DNA of 64,000 bases from Cellvibrio sp. 79 (GCA_003056245.1 MVDH01000003.1:454187-518186); one strand, 5' to 3'. Counted from the stretch's first letter, positions 1-9,659 are shown. The notes: a model not told the origin generated them from the sequence alone. Numbers and translations: made by a program.

Positions 1-264
1 TTCCAGCAATTTATATACCGCGGAGCTAACGCCTAGCTCATTATAAATACCTGCAAGTAGCGTATAACCTTCTGCGTTGTCAGGCTGAAGCTGGATAATA
101 TTTCTAGCCTCAAGCATTGCTGCTTTTAGTTGCCCTTGTTGTTTATACGTTTTGGTAGACGTAGCATGGCGAGCAGCATCAACCGCAACTTCTTCTTTTT
201 TATCGCTACACGCAACCACTAATAGAGATGACAATAGCAGCATTGTTGTTAACGACTTCTTCAT
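1..264 (-). CDS. TPR-type lipoprotein, N-terminal part only
   Basis: This gene runs off the left edge; only its first 88 codons are present. It starts at an ATG at 264 and begins with a lipoprotein signal (MKKSLTTMLLLSSLLVVAC, then S-D), so Cys19 would be lipidated. The residues after about 40 (K-Q-Q-G-Q-L-K-A-A, then L-Q-P-D-N-A-E-G-Y and L-A-G-I-Y) follow the tetratricopeptide pattern. The gene is last in the minus-strand run that starts with the sugar transferase at 6125, so it may be the PrsT-type TPR lipoprotein known from exosortase/PEP-CTERM exopolysaccharide loci. The TPR lipoprotein call is fairly safe; the PrsT assignment is inferred from context. Confidence 0.7.
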   Translation of the reverse strand, partial: MKKSLTTMLLLSSLLVVACSDKKEEVAVDAARHATSTKTYKQQGQLKAAMLEARNIIQLQPDNAEGYTLLAGIYNELGVSSAVYKLLE

Positions 265-366
265 GGGAGCTCCCAATTTCAATATGTAATTTAATTTATC
301 TGTTCCGGTACTAAATACACCAGATAACTCTTTTTGTTTTACGACAATAATTTTTCAGGTGATTAT

Positions 367-1647
367 CTAGAATGAATAAGTCACTGAAGCACCAATAAAC
401 TCTTCGATGTAAGTTCGCTGGTTGCTATTCGAATCGCGATCTTCTCTTTCATAAAATGCACTAAAGCCCAAGCTCTCGGTAAATTTAAACTCATACTCAA
501 CCGCTTGTGTCTGGTAAGTGTAATTCCTGCCTTCCAGCGAACCGGAAAACTCCTGTTTCATATCACTGATACGATAGGAAAGTCGGCTTTTCTTGGTAAA
601 CGCATACGCAAAGGTGAAAGCCGCTCCTTGCTGACGACCTTCATCACCCAACACCAGATAATCATCGGAGTTTTGATACAGCGATATGTCAGTACTGCAT
701 TTATTACAAATAAATTCTGTGCTCCAGGACAGTTCAGTATTAGTCCTTTCAATCTGGTCTACTCGATGCGCACCATCGCTAGTCGGGTTTTGGTTGACGG
801 ACTGAACATTCCCTCCCCCCATCGATGAATCAGTAATACTTCTTCCGGAAATTAATTTAAATGAATGAAGAGGCGCTTTATAGCTGGCATCAAATGAATA
901 TGTTGAACCGCTATAATCCCCACCAATTTCACGCTCACTTTTGTTGTAACCAACCATTAACGAATATGACAACTTACGCAAACCTGTCGAATAAACAACG
1001 GCATAATTGGTATAGCGATAATCAGCGAATTCAAAATTATCAAAACTTATGTCAGATTGCTGCGCCAGAAACCTGATATCGTTGACTCGTGAAATGGTAT
1101 GCAACCAACTCAGCTCACCCTGTGTGCGGGTGGAATTATTAAGCTCATTTTTTGCATACTCTATCTGGCTATGATCAGCCGAGAGCGATAGCAAATCTGC
1201 ATCGGTTATTCTTTTTCTAATACGAGGAATAACACTCACTATCTCGCGCTCATCCTGGTTGGTTGTAACATTCAAATCATCAGGCGCAGATAATAATGTA
1301 CGCTGCGAGTGTTTTACCTGCAGATCAATCGGGCTCGACAATGAGCCCAGTAACATCGAAGAGGAACCATCCAGGAAACGCCGATCTTCCTGTGAATTTT
1401 TTGCAAAGCGCTTGTCTTGGCCGGTGTATTCTGCCGTAGCACTTAAATATTGATTATTGTATCCGCCCGCCAAACCCGCTTCGTAAGTATCCTGCCGCTC
1501 GCTTAAAAAGTTGCTTGCTGATTTGAACGCATTATCCGATTCCCCGGAAGATATAGAGATATGGCCACCAAGCTCCTGGGCTGCAACACCACTCGAGATG
1601 ATACCCAACAAAATCCCCGCCGGGCTAGTTCGCAGAAAATGTTTCAT
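367..1647 (-). CDS. Outer-membrane beta-barrel protein of exosortase/PEP-CTERM-type EPS loci
   Basis: The 426-residue product has a signal peptide (MKHFLRTSPAGILLGIISSG, cleavage after AVAA-like residues). The rest is alternating polar and hydrophobic strands rich in Tyr, Ser and Asn, and it ends in a terminal aromatic (T-Y-S-F), the usual barrel insertion signal. Length and neighbours match the uncharacterised outer-membrane proteins found beside PEP-CTERM-type EPS genes, possibly a secretion or anchoring pore. I chose the ATG at 1647; an in-frame TTG at 1659 is possible. It lies 18 bases after the kinase-like gene and is probably co-transcribed with it. The exact function is not known. Confidence 0.65.
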   Translation of the reverse strand: MKHFLRTSPAGILLGIISSGVAAQELGGHISISSGESDNAFKSASNFLSERQDTYEAGLAGGYNNQYLSATAEYTGQDKRFAKNSQEDRRFLDGSSSMLLGSLSSPIDLQVKHSQRTLLSAPDDLNVTTNQDEREIVSVIPRIRKRITDADLLSLSADHSQIEYAKNELNNSTRTQGELSWLHTISRVNDIRFLAQQSDISFDNFEFADYRYTNYAVVYSTGLRKLSYSLMVGYNKSEREIGGDYSGSTYSFDASYKAPLHSFKLISGRSITDSSMGGGNVQSVNQNPTSDGAHRVDQIERTNTELSWSTEFICNKCSTDISLYQNSDDYLVLGDEGRQQGAAFTFAYAFTKKSRLSYRISDMKQEFSGSLEGRNYTYQTQAVEYEFKFTESLGFSAFYEREDRDSNSNQRTYIEEFIGASVTYSF

Positions 1648-1665
1648 ATCCCATAGCAACCCTTA

Positions 1666-2451
1666 TCAACTGTTAAATACCAAGCCGGCAAATTTATCTT
1701 TTCCAACTGCATCAACCGCAGCTAATACTTCGTCGGTAACAGCTTTACCAAAGGGCACCACTAAAAGTGCGTGATCGCAATAACGAGCCAAAATTCGCGC
1801 CTCTGTTGAATGTTGGACTGAGGGAGCATCCAACACAATAAAGCGATCCGGATAGCGCGACTTGATTTCTGCAACAAAAACTTCCATCCGTTTGGAGTTA
1901 AAAAATTCCGCAGCAGATTCGCTCGAACCACCGGAAGGAATAACACGCAATCGCTCAATACCGCTGGGGTAAATGATTTTTTTTAAGGGCACTGTGTAAT
2001 CATTTAAATATTGGGTAAGCCCGGCTTCAACATCCATTACCACATATTTTTCGGCGGCCTTACTATACGGATTGCAATCTACAAACAGTGCAGTTTTATG
2101 CTGATCCAGTGCAAAGGTTGCGGCGAGGTTAAAACTAAAATCTGCCGACTCGGCAACACCCGCTACCGAGGAAACCAGTACCACAATATTGTCGGATTTA
2201 CTTCTGTTTAATAATCTGATTCTCACTTCGCGATAAGCATTTAGCACATCACGCTGACGCATGCCGGTGAAAACAATTTTTTTCTCATATAACTCATCCT
2301 GAGACCAAAGCAGAGGCAACGCCATATTTTTAATCTGCTCGCGCTTACGATGCTCCATCACCGCCGTTTTCACCAATTGACCGCTAGCCTCAACAAGCTC
2401 ATCGACATCGGCAATCAGGTCATCTAATTTACTTTGCTTTAAGTTATCCAT
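1666..2451 (-). CDS. BY-kinase/ParA-like ATPase of EPS locus, degenerate Walker A
   Basis: The overall pattern is that of the cytoplasmic bacterial tyrosine-kinase/polysaccharide ATPases encoded next to Wzz proteins. There is a REVRIRL-like motif before the P-loop, a Walker A' strand (L-F-V-D-C-N-P) and a Walker B strand (F-I-V-L-D-A-P-S). Where family members carry G-x-G-K-S/T this protein reads S-S-V-A-G-V-A-E-S-A, so the phosphate-binding lysine and glycine spacing are lost. The Walker A' acidic-arginine pattern (DADLR) is also changed to DCNPY, and there is no C-terminal tyrosine cluster. It may be a structural partner of the chain-length protein rather than a kinase. A TTG at 2472 would add seven residues; neither start has a good ribosome site. 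Confidence 0.65.
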   Translation of the reverse strand: MDNLKQSKLDDLIADVDELVEASGQLVKTAVMEHRKREQIKNMALPLLWSQDELYEKKIVFTGMRQRDVLNAYREVRIRLLNRSKSDNIVVLVSSVAGVAESADFSFNLAATFALDQHKTALFVDCNPYSKAAEKYVVMDVEAGLTQYLNDYTVPLKKIIYPSGIERLRVIPSGGSSESAAEFFNSKRMEVFVAEIKSRYPDRFIVLDAPSVQHSTEARILARYCDHALLVVPFGKAVTDEVLAAVDAVGKDKFAGLVFNS

Positions 2452-2478
2452 TTGAAAAAACTGAAACCTCAAATCGAG

Positions 2479-3996
2479 TTAGCCTTGCATGATCTGCCAG
2501 AACACGGCTATACCTATGTACGCCGCTAGTGATGCACTCAAAATAACCAGGATCAACAGCATGTCTTTTTTAAATAATCTCTCGCCCAATGGAGATTTAT
2601 AATGCGGGATCACACCTATTAGTTCGATATCATCCGGTAACTGACGCTGCAATGACCGCGCAGAACGAAAGTGAGGATCAAACAAAACATAAAGCACTAA
2701 CAACCCCAGCGACAAAATCAAACCCGCAACAGGGCCAATCACGACAAAATGAATAAAGGTGATGCCTGATGGTTTCAACGGAAAAGAAGCCGGCTCCTGA
2801 ATTCGATAACTAACGCCCTGCCCTTCAATATCCAATGTCATGGACAAACGCGCGGCTTCTTTACGCTGGAGCATTTCTTCGTAGACTTTTTTGGTAACGT
2901 TATAGTCGCGAGTTAGTTCAGATAACTGCGCCTGGTTTGAGGCGATTCGCTGCTGGCGCTCATACTCCTGCTCCTGCAAGCTTACTAATGACTGCATACG
3001 GCGCTTTTGGGTACGGAGATTAACATCGGCGTCAGCCACTTGCTTTCTCAATTCTTCGTACAGGGGATTTTGTACTTTATCGGCATTGCCAAAAACTGCG
3101 CCGGACGATTGCATTTTTTCAATCGCCATATCGACATCGGCAATTTGTGTACGTAAGGAAATAATATCCGGATAACTCTCCTGATAACTCAACAATAACT
3201 GCTCAAGCTGCCCCGATAACACGGTACGCCGTTGGCGCAAGTCATCTACCTGACCTTTTGCTTGCAAGTACTGGCCCTCAGAACCCAGCTGCTGTTGAAT
3301 TGTGTTCATTCGCGCCTGGGTTTCTTCTATCGTAATTTTGAGAGCCTCAATTTCCTGGCGTAATCCGGAAATACGATTACTGACTGACTCTTCACTGCCA
3401 TCGGTATTTTTTGCATTAAATTCTTTTAATTTTTCTTCAGCAGACTCTAATTGCTTTTTATAAGTCTGTACTTGTGCATCAATAAAATTATATGCGCCAA
3501 CACTTTCCTCTCTTTTTTTACGCGCGGTGTCTTCGATAAACACATTCACAATTGCATTGAGGACTTCAAACGATTTATCAGGATTATCGGCGCTGTAACT
3601 TACTGTGAAATGGTTGTTGTTACGTTCTTTTCGAATGGTGATAGCGCTGCGGATTTGCCGAATAATACGGTCTTGTTGCACCTCATCAGTTTGCTTGGTG
3701 ACAAGCCCGGCTTCTGTAGCGGCGGCCAGCATATTGTTACGCGTATAGATAACTTCGCCCGCTTGTTCGCTACGATCTATTTTAGTGACTTCGGCACGCC
3801 CTTTAAGGAGCGGCTCAATAATGTTGGTGACATCAGCAAACAAAACCGCACTGGTAGTGTAAGTCTTTGGCCATATCAAACTGAGACCAAGAAATGAAAA
3901 GGCAACGATAATAAACAGCGCAACACACCAATATCGAAAGCGGACCAATTCCGCCCTCAGTGCTACCAACATATCTTTTAGATAAGTTTTATCCAT
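2479..3996 (-). CDS. Wzz-type polysaccharide chain-length determinant (PEP-CTERM EPS type)
   Basis: The 505-residue product has one transmembrane helix near residues 21-43 and another near 415-438 (P-V-A-G-L-I-L-S-L-G-L-L-V-L-Y), plus a last hydrophobic segment near 480-500. Between them is a long periplasmic coiled coil rich in Gln, Glu and Arg (about 160-390). This is the polysaccharide co-polymerase architecture, with the proline-rich stretch (F-P-L-K-P-S-G) before the second helix. It would set polymer length with the sugar polymerase and contact the ATPase-like protein encoded next, six bases downstream. The large coiled coil fits the PEP-CTERM-associated chain-length subfamily better than O-antigen Wzz. 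Confidence 0.85.
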   Translation of the reverse strand: MDKTYLKDMLVALRAELVRFRYWCVALFIIVAFSFLGLSLIWPKTYTTSAVLFADVTNIIEPLLKGRAEVTKIDRSEQAGEVIYTRNNMLAAATEAGLVTKQTDEVQQDRIIRQIRSAITIRKERNNNHFTVSYSADNPDKSFEVLNAIVNVFIEDTARKKREESVGAYNFIDAQVQTYKKQLESAEEKLKEFNAKNTDGSEESVSNRISGLRQEIEALKITIEETQARMNTIQQQLGSEGQYLQAKGQVDDLRQRRTVLSGQLEQLLLSYQESYPDIISLRTQIADVDMAIEKMQSSGAVFGNADKVQNPLYEELRKQVADADVNLRTQKRRMQSLVSLQEQEYERQQRIASNQAQLSELTRDYNVTKKVYEEMLQRKEAARLSMTLDIEGQGVSYRIQEPASFPLKPSGITFIHFVVIGPVAGLILSLGLLVLYVLFDPHFRSARSLQRQLPDDIELIGVIPHYKSPLGERLFKKDMLLILVILSASLAAYIGIAVFWQIMQG

Positions 3997-4038
3997 GAAA
4001 TCTCTCTGCGGTAAAAATGCTGATAGCGAGTTTCCAAA

Positions 4039-4662
4039 TCAGAATACGCGCTCAGGAACACTGACAATATCAGATGGCTGTAAAGAATAATTGGTTGTCA
4101 AATCACCATCATTAATCAGGTCATCCAATTTAATTTTGTAAACCTTTACCTGACCATTCACATTTCGATAAAGCTTTGCCCTGTTTGCGGACGCAAATTC
4201 ACTTGGTCCACCGGCAATCAATACCAAATCAAGAACTGTCATACCTTCGCGATAGGCTATGGATTGCGGGCTTTCTACTGCGCCGGTGATACGTACCCTG
4301 CGCTGGAAATCAGAACTGCTGGGATTGGTAACAATCACTGTGACTTGCGGATTTTTAACGTAGCTCGACAAACTTTTTACAATGACATCCGACAACCCGG
4401 GAGCAGTGGTGCCTGCCGCCATAATGTCACCGATAAGCGGCATGGATATTTTTCCATCCGGTCTGACCGGTACGGACAATGACAACTCGGGATTACGCCA
4501 CACACTGACCTGCAATGAGTCGCCCACTCCGATTCGATATTCCGCCAATAACGATGCGGCATTATCAAACTCAGGACCTGATTGCGGCTTGTTACTACTA
4601 CACGCAACGAGCAAAAATGCTGCTGCCAGCATTACAGATAAAACTCTGATAATTTTTTTCAC
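4039..4662 (-). CDS. Polysaccharide export lipoprotein (Wza-like)
   Basis: The 207-residue protein carries a lipoprotein signal (lipobox L-L-V-A-C at 17-21). A polysaccharide biosynthesis/export domain follows (Y-R-I-G-V-G-D-S-L-Q-V-S-V-W at about 43-56, then V-R-P-D-G-K-I-S-M-P-L-I-G) and a SLBB-type second half (V-R-I-T-G-A-V near 127, L-V-L-I-A-G-G near 147). It is shorter than E. coli Wza and lacks a C-terminal membrane helix, as is usual for the exports of PEP-CTERM-type loci. It should form the periplasmic/outer-membrane export channel for the polymer made by its neighbours. It lies 42 bases ahead of the chain-length gene in the same orientation. Confidence 0.88.
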   Translation of the reverse strand: MKKIIRVLSVMLAAAFLLVACSSNKPQSGPEFDNAASLLAEYRIGVGDSLQVSVWRNPELSLSVPVRPDGKISMPLIGDIMAAGTTAPGLSDVIVKSLSSYVKNPQVTVIVTNPSSSDFQRRVRITGAVESPQSIAYREGMTVLDLVLIAGGPSEFASANRAKLYRNVNGQVKVYKIKLDDLINDGDLTTNYSLQPSDIVSVPERVF

Positions 4663-4715
4663 TCGTTACTCCTTGATTAATGAGAGATTAATGAATTGGC
4701 AGCACTTGAAAAAAC

Positions 4716-6125
4716 TCAATGCACACCTTTGCCCAACAAGATGATTTCAACAGTTTGAATCATGATGAGCATATCCATCAAAAAACTATGGTTTTTAGTG
4801 TAGTAGAGATCGTATTGAAGCTTGTTTTTTGCATCTTCTACGGAAGCGCCATAGGGATATTTCAATTGCGCCCAACCCATCAAGCCCGGCTTTACTTTGT
4901 GACGAGTTTCATAGAATGGAATCTGATTTGCAAGCTCCGTGACGAACTCCGGGCGCTCCGGACGAGGCCCAACAAAACTCATATGACCCGCTAGCACATT
5001 ATAAAGCTGTGGTAACTCATCAAGCCGCGTGTTACGAATAAAGGCGCCAACCCGCGTAACCCGTGAATCATTTTTCTTGGCCCATACTGCGCCATTTTTC
5101 TCCGCATCCTGACGCATGCTGCGGAATTTATAGATCCGGAACGTTTTTCCATTTAGCCCAACACGGATCTGGTGATAAAGGATTGGCCCGGAACTATCAA
5201 GACGAACGGCAATCGCGGTTAGCAACATAAACGGCCAAAGGACCGCGAAAAATACCGAGGCCAATGCCAGATCAAAAACACGCTTTGCAATCATACGGCG
5301 CTTGGAATATTTAAAACCGTCGGAAAACAGCATCCAGCTTGGCTGCAAAAGACTGATATCAATCTTACCCAGCTCGCGCTCACAAAAACTGAGCGAATCA
5401 CTGGAGACAATTCCTGCCAGCTTGCAGTCCAGAAATTGTCCGAGGGGGAATGCATTGCCCGAACTCCGGCGGCGCTCATCCGGGGAAATGACGATTTCCG
5501 ATATTTGCGCCTGGCGGGCATAGGTCAACCAATCAGCCGGCTCATTAATGACCAATTGGGGATCAACCTGGATTGTTTCATTTTCACTGGGGATACATCC
5601 GACGATAGTCACTCCCAATACAGAGATCTCGGGAGCCAGATCATCCAACAACTTTTTAGCTCTCACCCCAGCACCATAAATAACTACCCGGCGCTTTAAC
5701 TGATCGGTATCCACCACCTTCAAAAAGATGAAGCGGGCCACCACGACCAACGCAGTAGCAATCAAAACCCCCCAGAAAATTAATGCCTGCGAAATCAACT
5801 CCTCACCAAAAAGAAGGCCGATGATGAACAGGCTTAAGCTGCCCAGCAGAAAAAAACTTACCAGTGTTCGTAACACCATGCTGCTGAAGCCCTCTCGCAC
5901 CAAGGCAAGATAAACCCCCATAGACAAGGTGCAACAGGAGAGCAGGATAGAAAAAATAAGTATTTGTGCCCAGTTTTGAACGATCTCCGGCTGTTCATGC
6001 ATAAAAAATTGCGAAGACCAGGCTGCCACGCCCAACAAACAGGCCTCGGCGATCCCAAGGAATAAATAGGGTAAATGAATGTAGTGCTTATTGAGACGAA
6101 TGTAAGACAAACCCGATTCCTTCAA
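4716..6125 (-). CDS. Undecaprenyl-phosphate sugar phosphotransferase (EpsB/WcaJ type)
   Basis: This 469-residue protein has four N-terminal transmembrane helices (about 15-120), a nucleotide-binding-like middle domain (V-V-I-Y-G-A-G near 147), a further membrane helix near 275-300, and the C-terminal bacterial sugar transferase domain. That domain shows K-R-V-F-D-L, K-F-R-S-M-R, the Asp-Glu pair in T-R-L-D-E-L-P-Q and F-V-G-P-R-P-E-R-P. It should move a sugar-1-phosphate onto undecaprenyl phosphate to start the EPS repeat unit. As first gene of the minus-strand run it is divergent from the dehydrogenase at 6330, and the 204-base gap between them must hold both promoters. A second initiating transferase of a different type lies at 25617. 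Confidence 0.88.
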   Translation of the reverse strand: MKESGLSYIRLNKHYIHLPYLFLGIAEACLLGVAAWSSQFFMHEQPEIVQNWAQILIFSILLSCCTLSMGVYLALVREGFSSMVLRTLVSFFLLGSLSLFIIGLLFGEELISQALIFWGVLIATALVVVARFIFLKVVDTDQLKRRVVIYGAGVRAKKLLDDLAPEISVLGVTIVGCIPSENETIQVDPQLVINEPADWLTYARQAQISEIVISPDERRRSSGNAFPLGQFLDCKLAGIVSSDSLSFCERELGKIDISLLQPSWMLFSDGFKYSKRRMIAKRVFDLALASVFFAVLWPFMLLTAIAVRLDSSGPILYHQIRVGLNGKTFRIYKFRSMRQDAEKNGAVWAKKNDSRVTRVGAFIRNTRLDELPQLYNVLAGHMSFVGPRPERPEFVTELANQIPFYETRHKVKPGLMGWAQLKYPYGASVEDAKNKLQYDLYYTKNHSFLMDMLIMIQTVEIILLGKGVH

Positions 6126-6329
6126 GTGAGCGATTTAAACGGCCGCACATTATATCTACTTTTATGACAAAAGCTCGACCACCCATGACGTTATTCTGTC
6201 AGCTCGGCAGCCAACCCCTGATTTTCCTGACGAAATGACAAGGCTTTGTTTTTATACTCTCTGATTGACACAAAGAATATGGTAACTTAGCGCACCTTTG
6301 GATCCCTGTTTCACTTAAGGAAACCCTTC

Positions 6330-7604
6330 ATGTTTGCAAGCAACCCCTCACTTTGTGTTATTGGATTAGGTTATGTGGGTCTACCCCTTGCCGTAGAATT
6401 CGGCAAAAAAATCACCACTACTGGTTTTGATATCAACCAAAGTCGGGTTGATGCACTACACCGCGGTATAGATAGCACCCTTGAACTGGATGCGGATGAG
6501 CTTGGCCAGGCCATTCATTTAAACTACACAACGGATGAAGCGGCAATCAGAGGTCGCGATGTTTATATTGTTACCGTTCCCACTCCGATAAATGACAGCA
6601 AGCAACCGGACCTAACCCCTCTCGAAAAGGCCTCAGCCTTACTTGGGAGAGTTATAGGCAAAAATGCAATTGTTGTTTTTGAATCGACGGTATACCCGGG
6701 CTGCACTGAAGAAATTTGTGTACCTATCATCGAAAGAATTTCCGGCTTGAAATTCAATGTTGATTTTTTTGCAGGTTATAGTCCAGAGCGCATCAACCCG
6801 GGCGATAAACAACACCGCGTACATAACATCACTAAAATCACCTCAGGTTCAACACCGGAAGTCGCAGAGTATGTTGATCAGCTCTATCGTCGCATTGTGG
6901 TTGTTGGCACTCATAAAGCGAGCAGCATTAAAGTTGCCGAAGCGGCAAAGGTGATCGAGAATACCCAACGCGATATCAATATCGCCCTGATTAATGAGCT
7001 TTCCTTAATATTCAAACGCCTGGAAATAGATACTCTGGAAGTATTGGAAGCAGCCGGCACCAAATGGAATTTCCTGCCATTCCGCCCTGGCCTGGTAGGT
7101 GGTCATTGCATAAGTGTTGACCCTTATTACCTGACCCATAAAGCCCAACAAGTAGGCTATAACCCGGAAGTTATCCTGGCGGGACGTCGGATCAACGACG
7201 GCATGGGCACCTTTGTCGCCGAGTCAGTAGTCAAAATGATGACCCAGCGTAAATGCCACGTAGTCGATTCAAACATCCTGATTATGGGACTGACCTTCAA
7301 GGAGAATTGCCCGGATTTACGCAACACCCGGGTAATCGATATTATCAACGAGTTACGCAACTACAACGCCAATGTAGCAGTTTACGACCCGTGGGCTGAT
7401 CCTGCAGAAGCGCAGCACGAGTATGGCCTGGAGTTAATTAAAGAACCCCAACCCGGCACTTACGATGCAATCATTCTCTGCGTTGGCCATCAAAAATTTC
7501 GCGATCTGGGCGCAGAGGCCATCCGCACCCTGGGCAAATCCAATCATGTACTTTTTGATGTAAAACATACTCTTCCCAAAGATGCTGTTGACGCTCGCCT
7601 CTAA
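6330..7604 (+). CDS. UDP-N-acetylhexosamine 6-dehydrogenase (TviB/WbpO type), copy 1
   Basis: The 424-residue protein has the NAD-binding motif [10 protein letters not shown] near the start and the nucleotide-sugar dehydrogenase signatures [16 protein letters not shown] and the catalytic-Cys segment [11 protein letters not shown]. It oxidises the C6 hydroxyl of a UDP-hexosamine to a uronic acid, probably UDP-GlcNAc or UDP-GalNAc, as in Vi antigen TviB. The start has a good ribosome site (AAGGA, 8 bases before the ATG). The epimerase begins 17 bases downstream. It is a close paralogue of the gene at 12582, with roughly four in five residues identical by eye. Confidence 0.88.
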   Translation: MFASNPSLCVIGLGYVGLPLAVEFGKKITTTGFDINQSRVDALHRGIDSTLELDADELGQAIHLNYTTDEAAIRGRDVYIVTVPTPINDSKQPDLTPLEKASALLGRVIGKNAIVVFESTVYPGCTEEICVPIIERISGLKFNVDFFAGYSPERINPGDKQHRVHNITKITSGSTPEVAEYVDQLYRRIVVVGTHKASSIKVAEAAKVIENTQRDINIALINELSLIFKRLEIDTLEVLEAAGTKWNFLPFRPGLVGGHCISVDPYYLTHKAQQVGYNPEVILAGRRINDGMGTFVAESVVKMMTQRKCHVVDSNILIMGLTFKENCPDLRNTRVIDIINELRNYNANVAVYDPWADPAEAQHEYGLELIKEPQPGTYDAIILCVGHQKFRDLGAEAIRTLGKSNHVLFDVKHTLPKDAVDARL

Positions 7605-7621
7605 ACCCCAAGGACTTTTTC

Positions 7622-8629
7622 ATGAAAGTGTTAGTAACAGGAACCGCCGGCTTTATTGGCTCCACTCTTGCAAAGCGCCTGCTTGCACGCGGCGATGAAG
7701 TAATCGGTATTGACAACCTCAACGATTACTACGACGTACAAATCAAAAAAGATCGTCTTGCGCACCTTACTTCCAGCAGCGGATTTACTGATATTCGCTG
7801 CAACCTTGAAGATAAAGCAGCTATCGACAACGTATTTAAAACCCACAAACCGGACCGTGTAGTCAACCTTGCAGCCCAGGCGGGAGTGCGCTACTCGCTG
7901 ATTAACCCGCAAGCATACATCGATGCAAACATCACCGGCTTCCTGAACATCCTGGAAGGCTGCCGCCATTTTGGAACAGACAATCTGGTTTACGCTTCAA
8001 GTAGCTCAGTATATGGCCTGAATACGTCCATGCCTTTTTCTGTGCATAACAATGTGGACCATCCCGTTAGCCTGTACGCGACCAGCAAAAAAGCCAACGA
8101 ATTGATGGCGCATACTTACAGTCATCTATTTAATATCCCCACTACCGGCCTGCGCTTTTTCACCGTGTATGGACCCTGGGGCAGACCGGACATGGCACTC
8201 TTCATCTTCACCAAAAAAATTCTCGCCGGTGAACCGATTGATGTATTTAACTACGGTCATCATCGTCGCGATTTCACTTACGTTGATGACATCGTCGAAG
8301 GTGTAATTCGCACTGTGGACCATGTTGCACCGCGTAATCCGGATTGGAACGGTAACAAGCCTGATCCAGCCACATCCAAAGCGCCTTATCGCATTTACAA
8401 CATCGGTTCCAATAACCCCGTGGAGCTGCTTCGCTACATTGAGGTGCTGGAAGATTGCCTGGGCAAAAAAGCAATAAAGAATTTATTACCGCTGCAACCC
8501 GGCGATGTACCGGACACCTACGCCGATGTCGATGCCCTGATTGAAGACGTGGACTACAAGCCAACCACCCCGGTGGAGGTTGGTATTGAAAACTTTGTGA
8601 AGTGGTATCGCGATTACTACAAGGTTTGA
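7622..8629 (+). CDS. UDP-glucuronate 4-epimerase-type SDR
   Basis: The 335-residue protein is an extended short-chain dehydrogenase/reductase. It has G-T-A-G-F-I-G-S at 7-14 for NAD, the I-D-N-L-N-D-Y-Y-D segment typical of UDP-glucuronate epimerases, a Ser-Ser-Ser-Val-Tyr segment, and the catalytic Y-A-T-S-K-K pair. [15 protein letters not shown] is also characteristic of the CapI/LspL group. It would interconvert the C4 configuration of a UDP-uronic acid, which fits the dehydrogenase encoded 17 bases upstream. AAGGA lies 7 bases before the ATG. Substrate could be UDP-GlcA or its N-acetylated form; the sequence alone does not decide this. Confidence 0.85.
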   Translation: MKVLVTGTAGFIGSTLAKRLLARGDEVIGIDNLNDYYDVQIKKDRLAHLTSSSGFTDIRCNLEDKAAIDNVFKTHKPDRVVNLAAQAGVRYSLINPQAYIDANITGFLNILEGCRHFGTDNLVYASSSSVYGLNTSMPFSVHNNVDHPVSLYATSKKANELMAHTYSHLFNIPTTGLRFFTVYGPWGRPDMALFIFTKKILAGEPIDVFNYGHHRRDFTYVDDIVEGVIRTVDHVAPRNPDWNGNKPDPATSKAPYRIYNIGSNNPVELLRYIEVLEDCLGKKAIKNLLPLQPGDVPDTYADVDALIEDVDYKPTTPVEVGIENFVKWYRDYYKV

Positions 8630-8726
8630 TGTGTAACGCCACTTTATATACACAGAACGGCATCGCAGGATGCCGTTATATTTACCCTGCCCCAGCCAAT
8701 CAGTTTTAAACCAGCGAGCAACTCCG

Positions 8727-9620
8727 ATGAACAATGCACGTATCAAGCACGCCATGACAGTCGATGTTGAAGACTATTATCACGTTGCCGCATTTGCCAA
8801 TGTCATCAAACCATCCGAATGGCCACAATGGCCCTCACGAGTTGAAGCCAATACTGAAAAGCTTTTGCAATTATTCGATGACGCTAACATCAAAATTACT
8901 TTTTTTATCCTCGGCTGGGTGGCAGAACGCTACCCGGAACTGGTTAAAACAATTCACGCACAAGGCCATGAGATTGCCTCCCACGGTTACAGCCATCAAT
9001 TAATTTACAAACAAACACCGGATATTTTTCGCGCAGAAACGGCAAAGTCCAAACAGATCCTGGAGGATTTGGCGCAAACACCCGTTACCGGCTATCGCGC
9101 CGCCAGTTATTCCATCACCCGCAAATCATTGTGGGCGCTCGATATTCTTGCGGAATTAGGATTTACCTGGGACTCCAGTATTTTCCCCACCCGCCATGAC
9201 AATTACGGCATACCCGGCAGCCCTGAAGAACCTTATCGAATCATTACCAGCAATGGCTCTCCATTAATTGAGTTCCCGCTAACCACCGCCAAAGTATTGG
9301 GCCAATCAGTACCAGCCGCGGGTGGAGGTTATTTTCGCCAATACCCTTATGCGCTATCGCGTTGGCTATTCAATCGCGCCAGTGACAATCAGGCAAAACC
9401 GCAGATTTTTTACCTGCACCCATGGGAAATCGATCCGGATCAACCTCGAGTGCCTAACGCCAGCTGGTTCAGCAATTTCCGCCACTACACCAACCTCAAA
9501 CGCTGCCTGCCACGCCTGGAGAACATGATTCGCGATTTCCCGTTCGGCACCATGAGCCAAAGCCTGGGCTCTGCCCCTATAACGCGCGAACTGAATATCA
9601 AGGAATTAGCAGGAAACTAG
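8727..9620 (+). CDS. Polysaccharide deacetylase of exosortase/PEP-CTERM-type EPS loci
   Basis: The 297-residue protein has the NodB-type deacetylase pattern: M-T-V-D-V-E-D-Y-Y (metal/catalytic Asp) near the start, the metal-binding H-G-Y-S-H, and G-Y-R-A-A-S-Y-S. A C-terminal extension with Y-L-H-P-W-E-I-D-P is typical of the PEP-CTERM-associated deacetylases. No signal peptide is visible, so it may act in the cytoplasm or leave by another route. I start it at the ATG at 8727 because family members begin just before the T-V-D-V-E-D motif; an upstream in-frame ATG at 8670 would add an unlikely leader. It probably removes acetyl groups from the polymer made by the 1-9 kb locus. Confidence 0.85.
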   Translation: MNNARIKHAMTVDVEDYYHVAAFANVIKPSEWPQWPSRVEANTEKLLQLFDDANIKITFFILGWVAERYPELVKTIHAQGHEIASHGYSHQLIYKQTPDIFRAETAKSKQILEDLAQTPVTGYRAASYSITRKSLWALDILAELGFTWDSSIFPTRHDNYGIPGSPEEPYRIITSNGSPLIEFPLTTAKVLGQSVPAAGGGYFRQYPYALSRWLFNRASDNQAKPQIFYLHPWEIDPDQPRVPNASWFSNFRHYTNLKRCLPRLENMIRDFPFGTMSQSLGSAPITRELNIKELAGN

Positions 9621-9630
9621 CTATCGTCAG

Positions 9631-9659
9631 TGGACGACTATGGGCCAGATAAGTAGAAT
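9631..9659 (+). promoter_or_regulatory. Candidate sigma-70 promoter of the tRNA gene
   Basis: A -35 like TGGACG (9631-9636) and a -10 like TAGAAT (9654-9659) are 17 bases apart. A GC-rich discriminator (GCGGG) follows, as is common for stringently controlled stable-RNA promoters. Transcription would begin about 10 bases before the mature tRNA. Seen in the sequence; activity is inferred. Confidence 0.5.

Noticed and set aside
505-828. 107-codon plus-strand frame opposite the barrel protein gene
   Set aside because: The barrel protein has a signal peptide, terminal aromatic and operon context; the opposite frame has none of these.
8274-8663. 129-codon frame opposite the UDP-glucuronate epimerase gene
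   Set aside because: Antisense shadow of a well-supported gene, Cys- and Arg-rich in the manner of a wrong frame.
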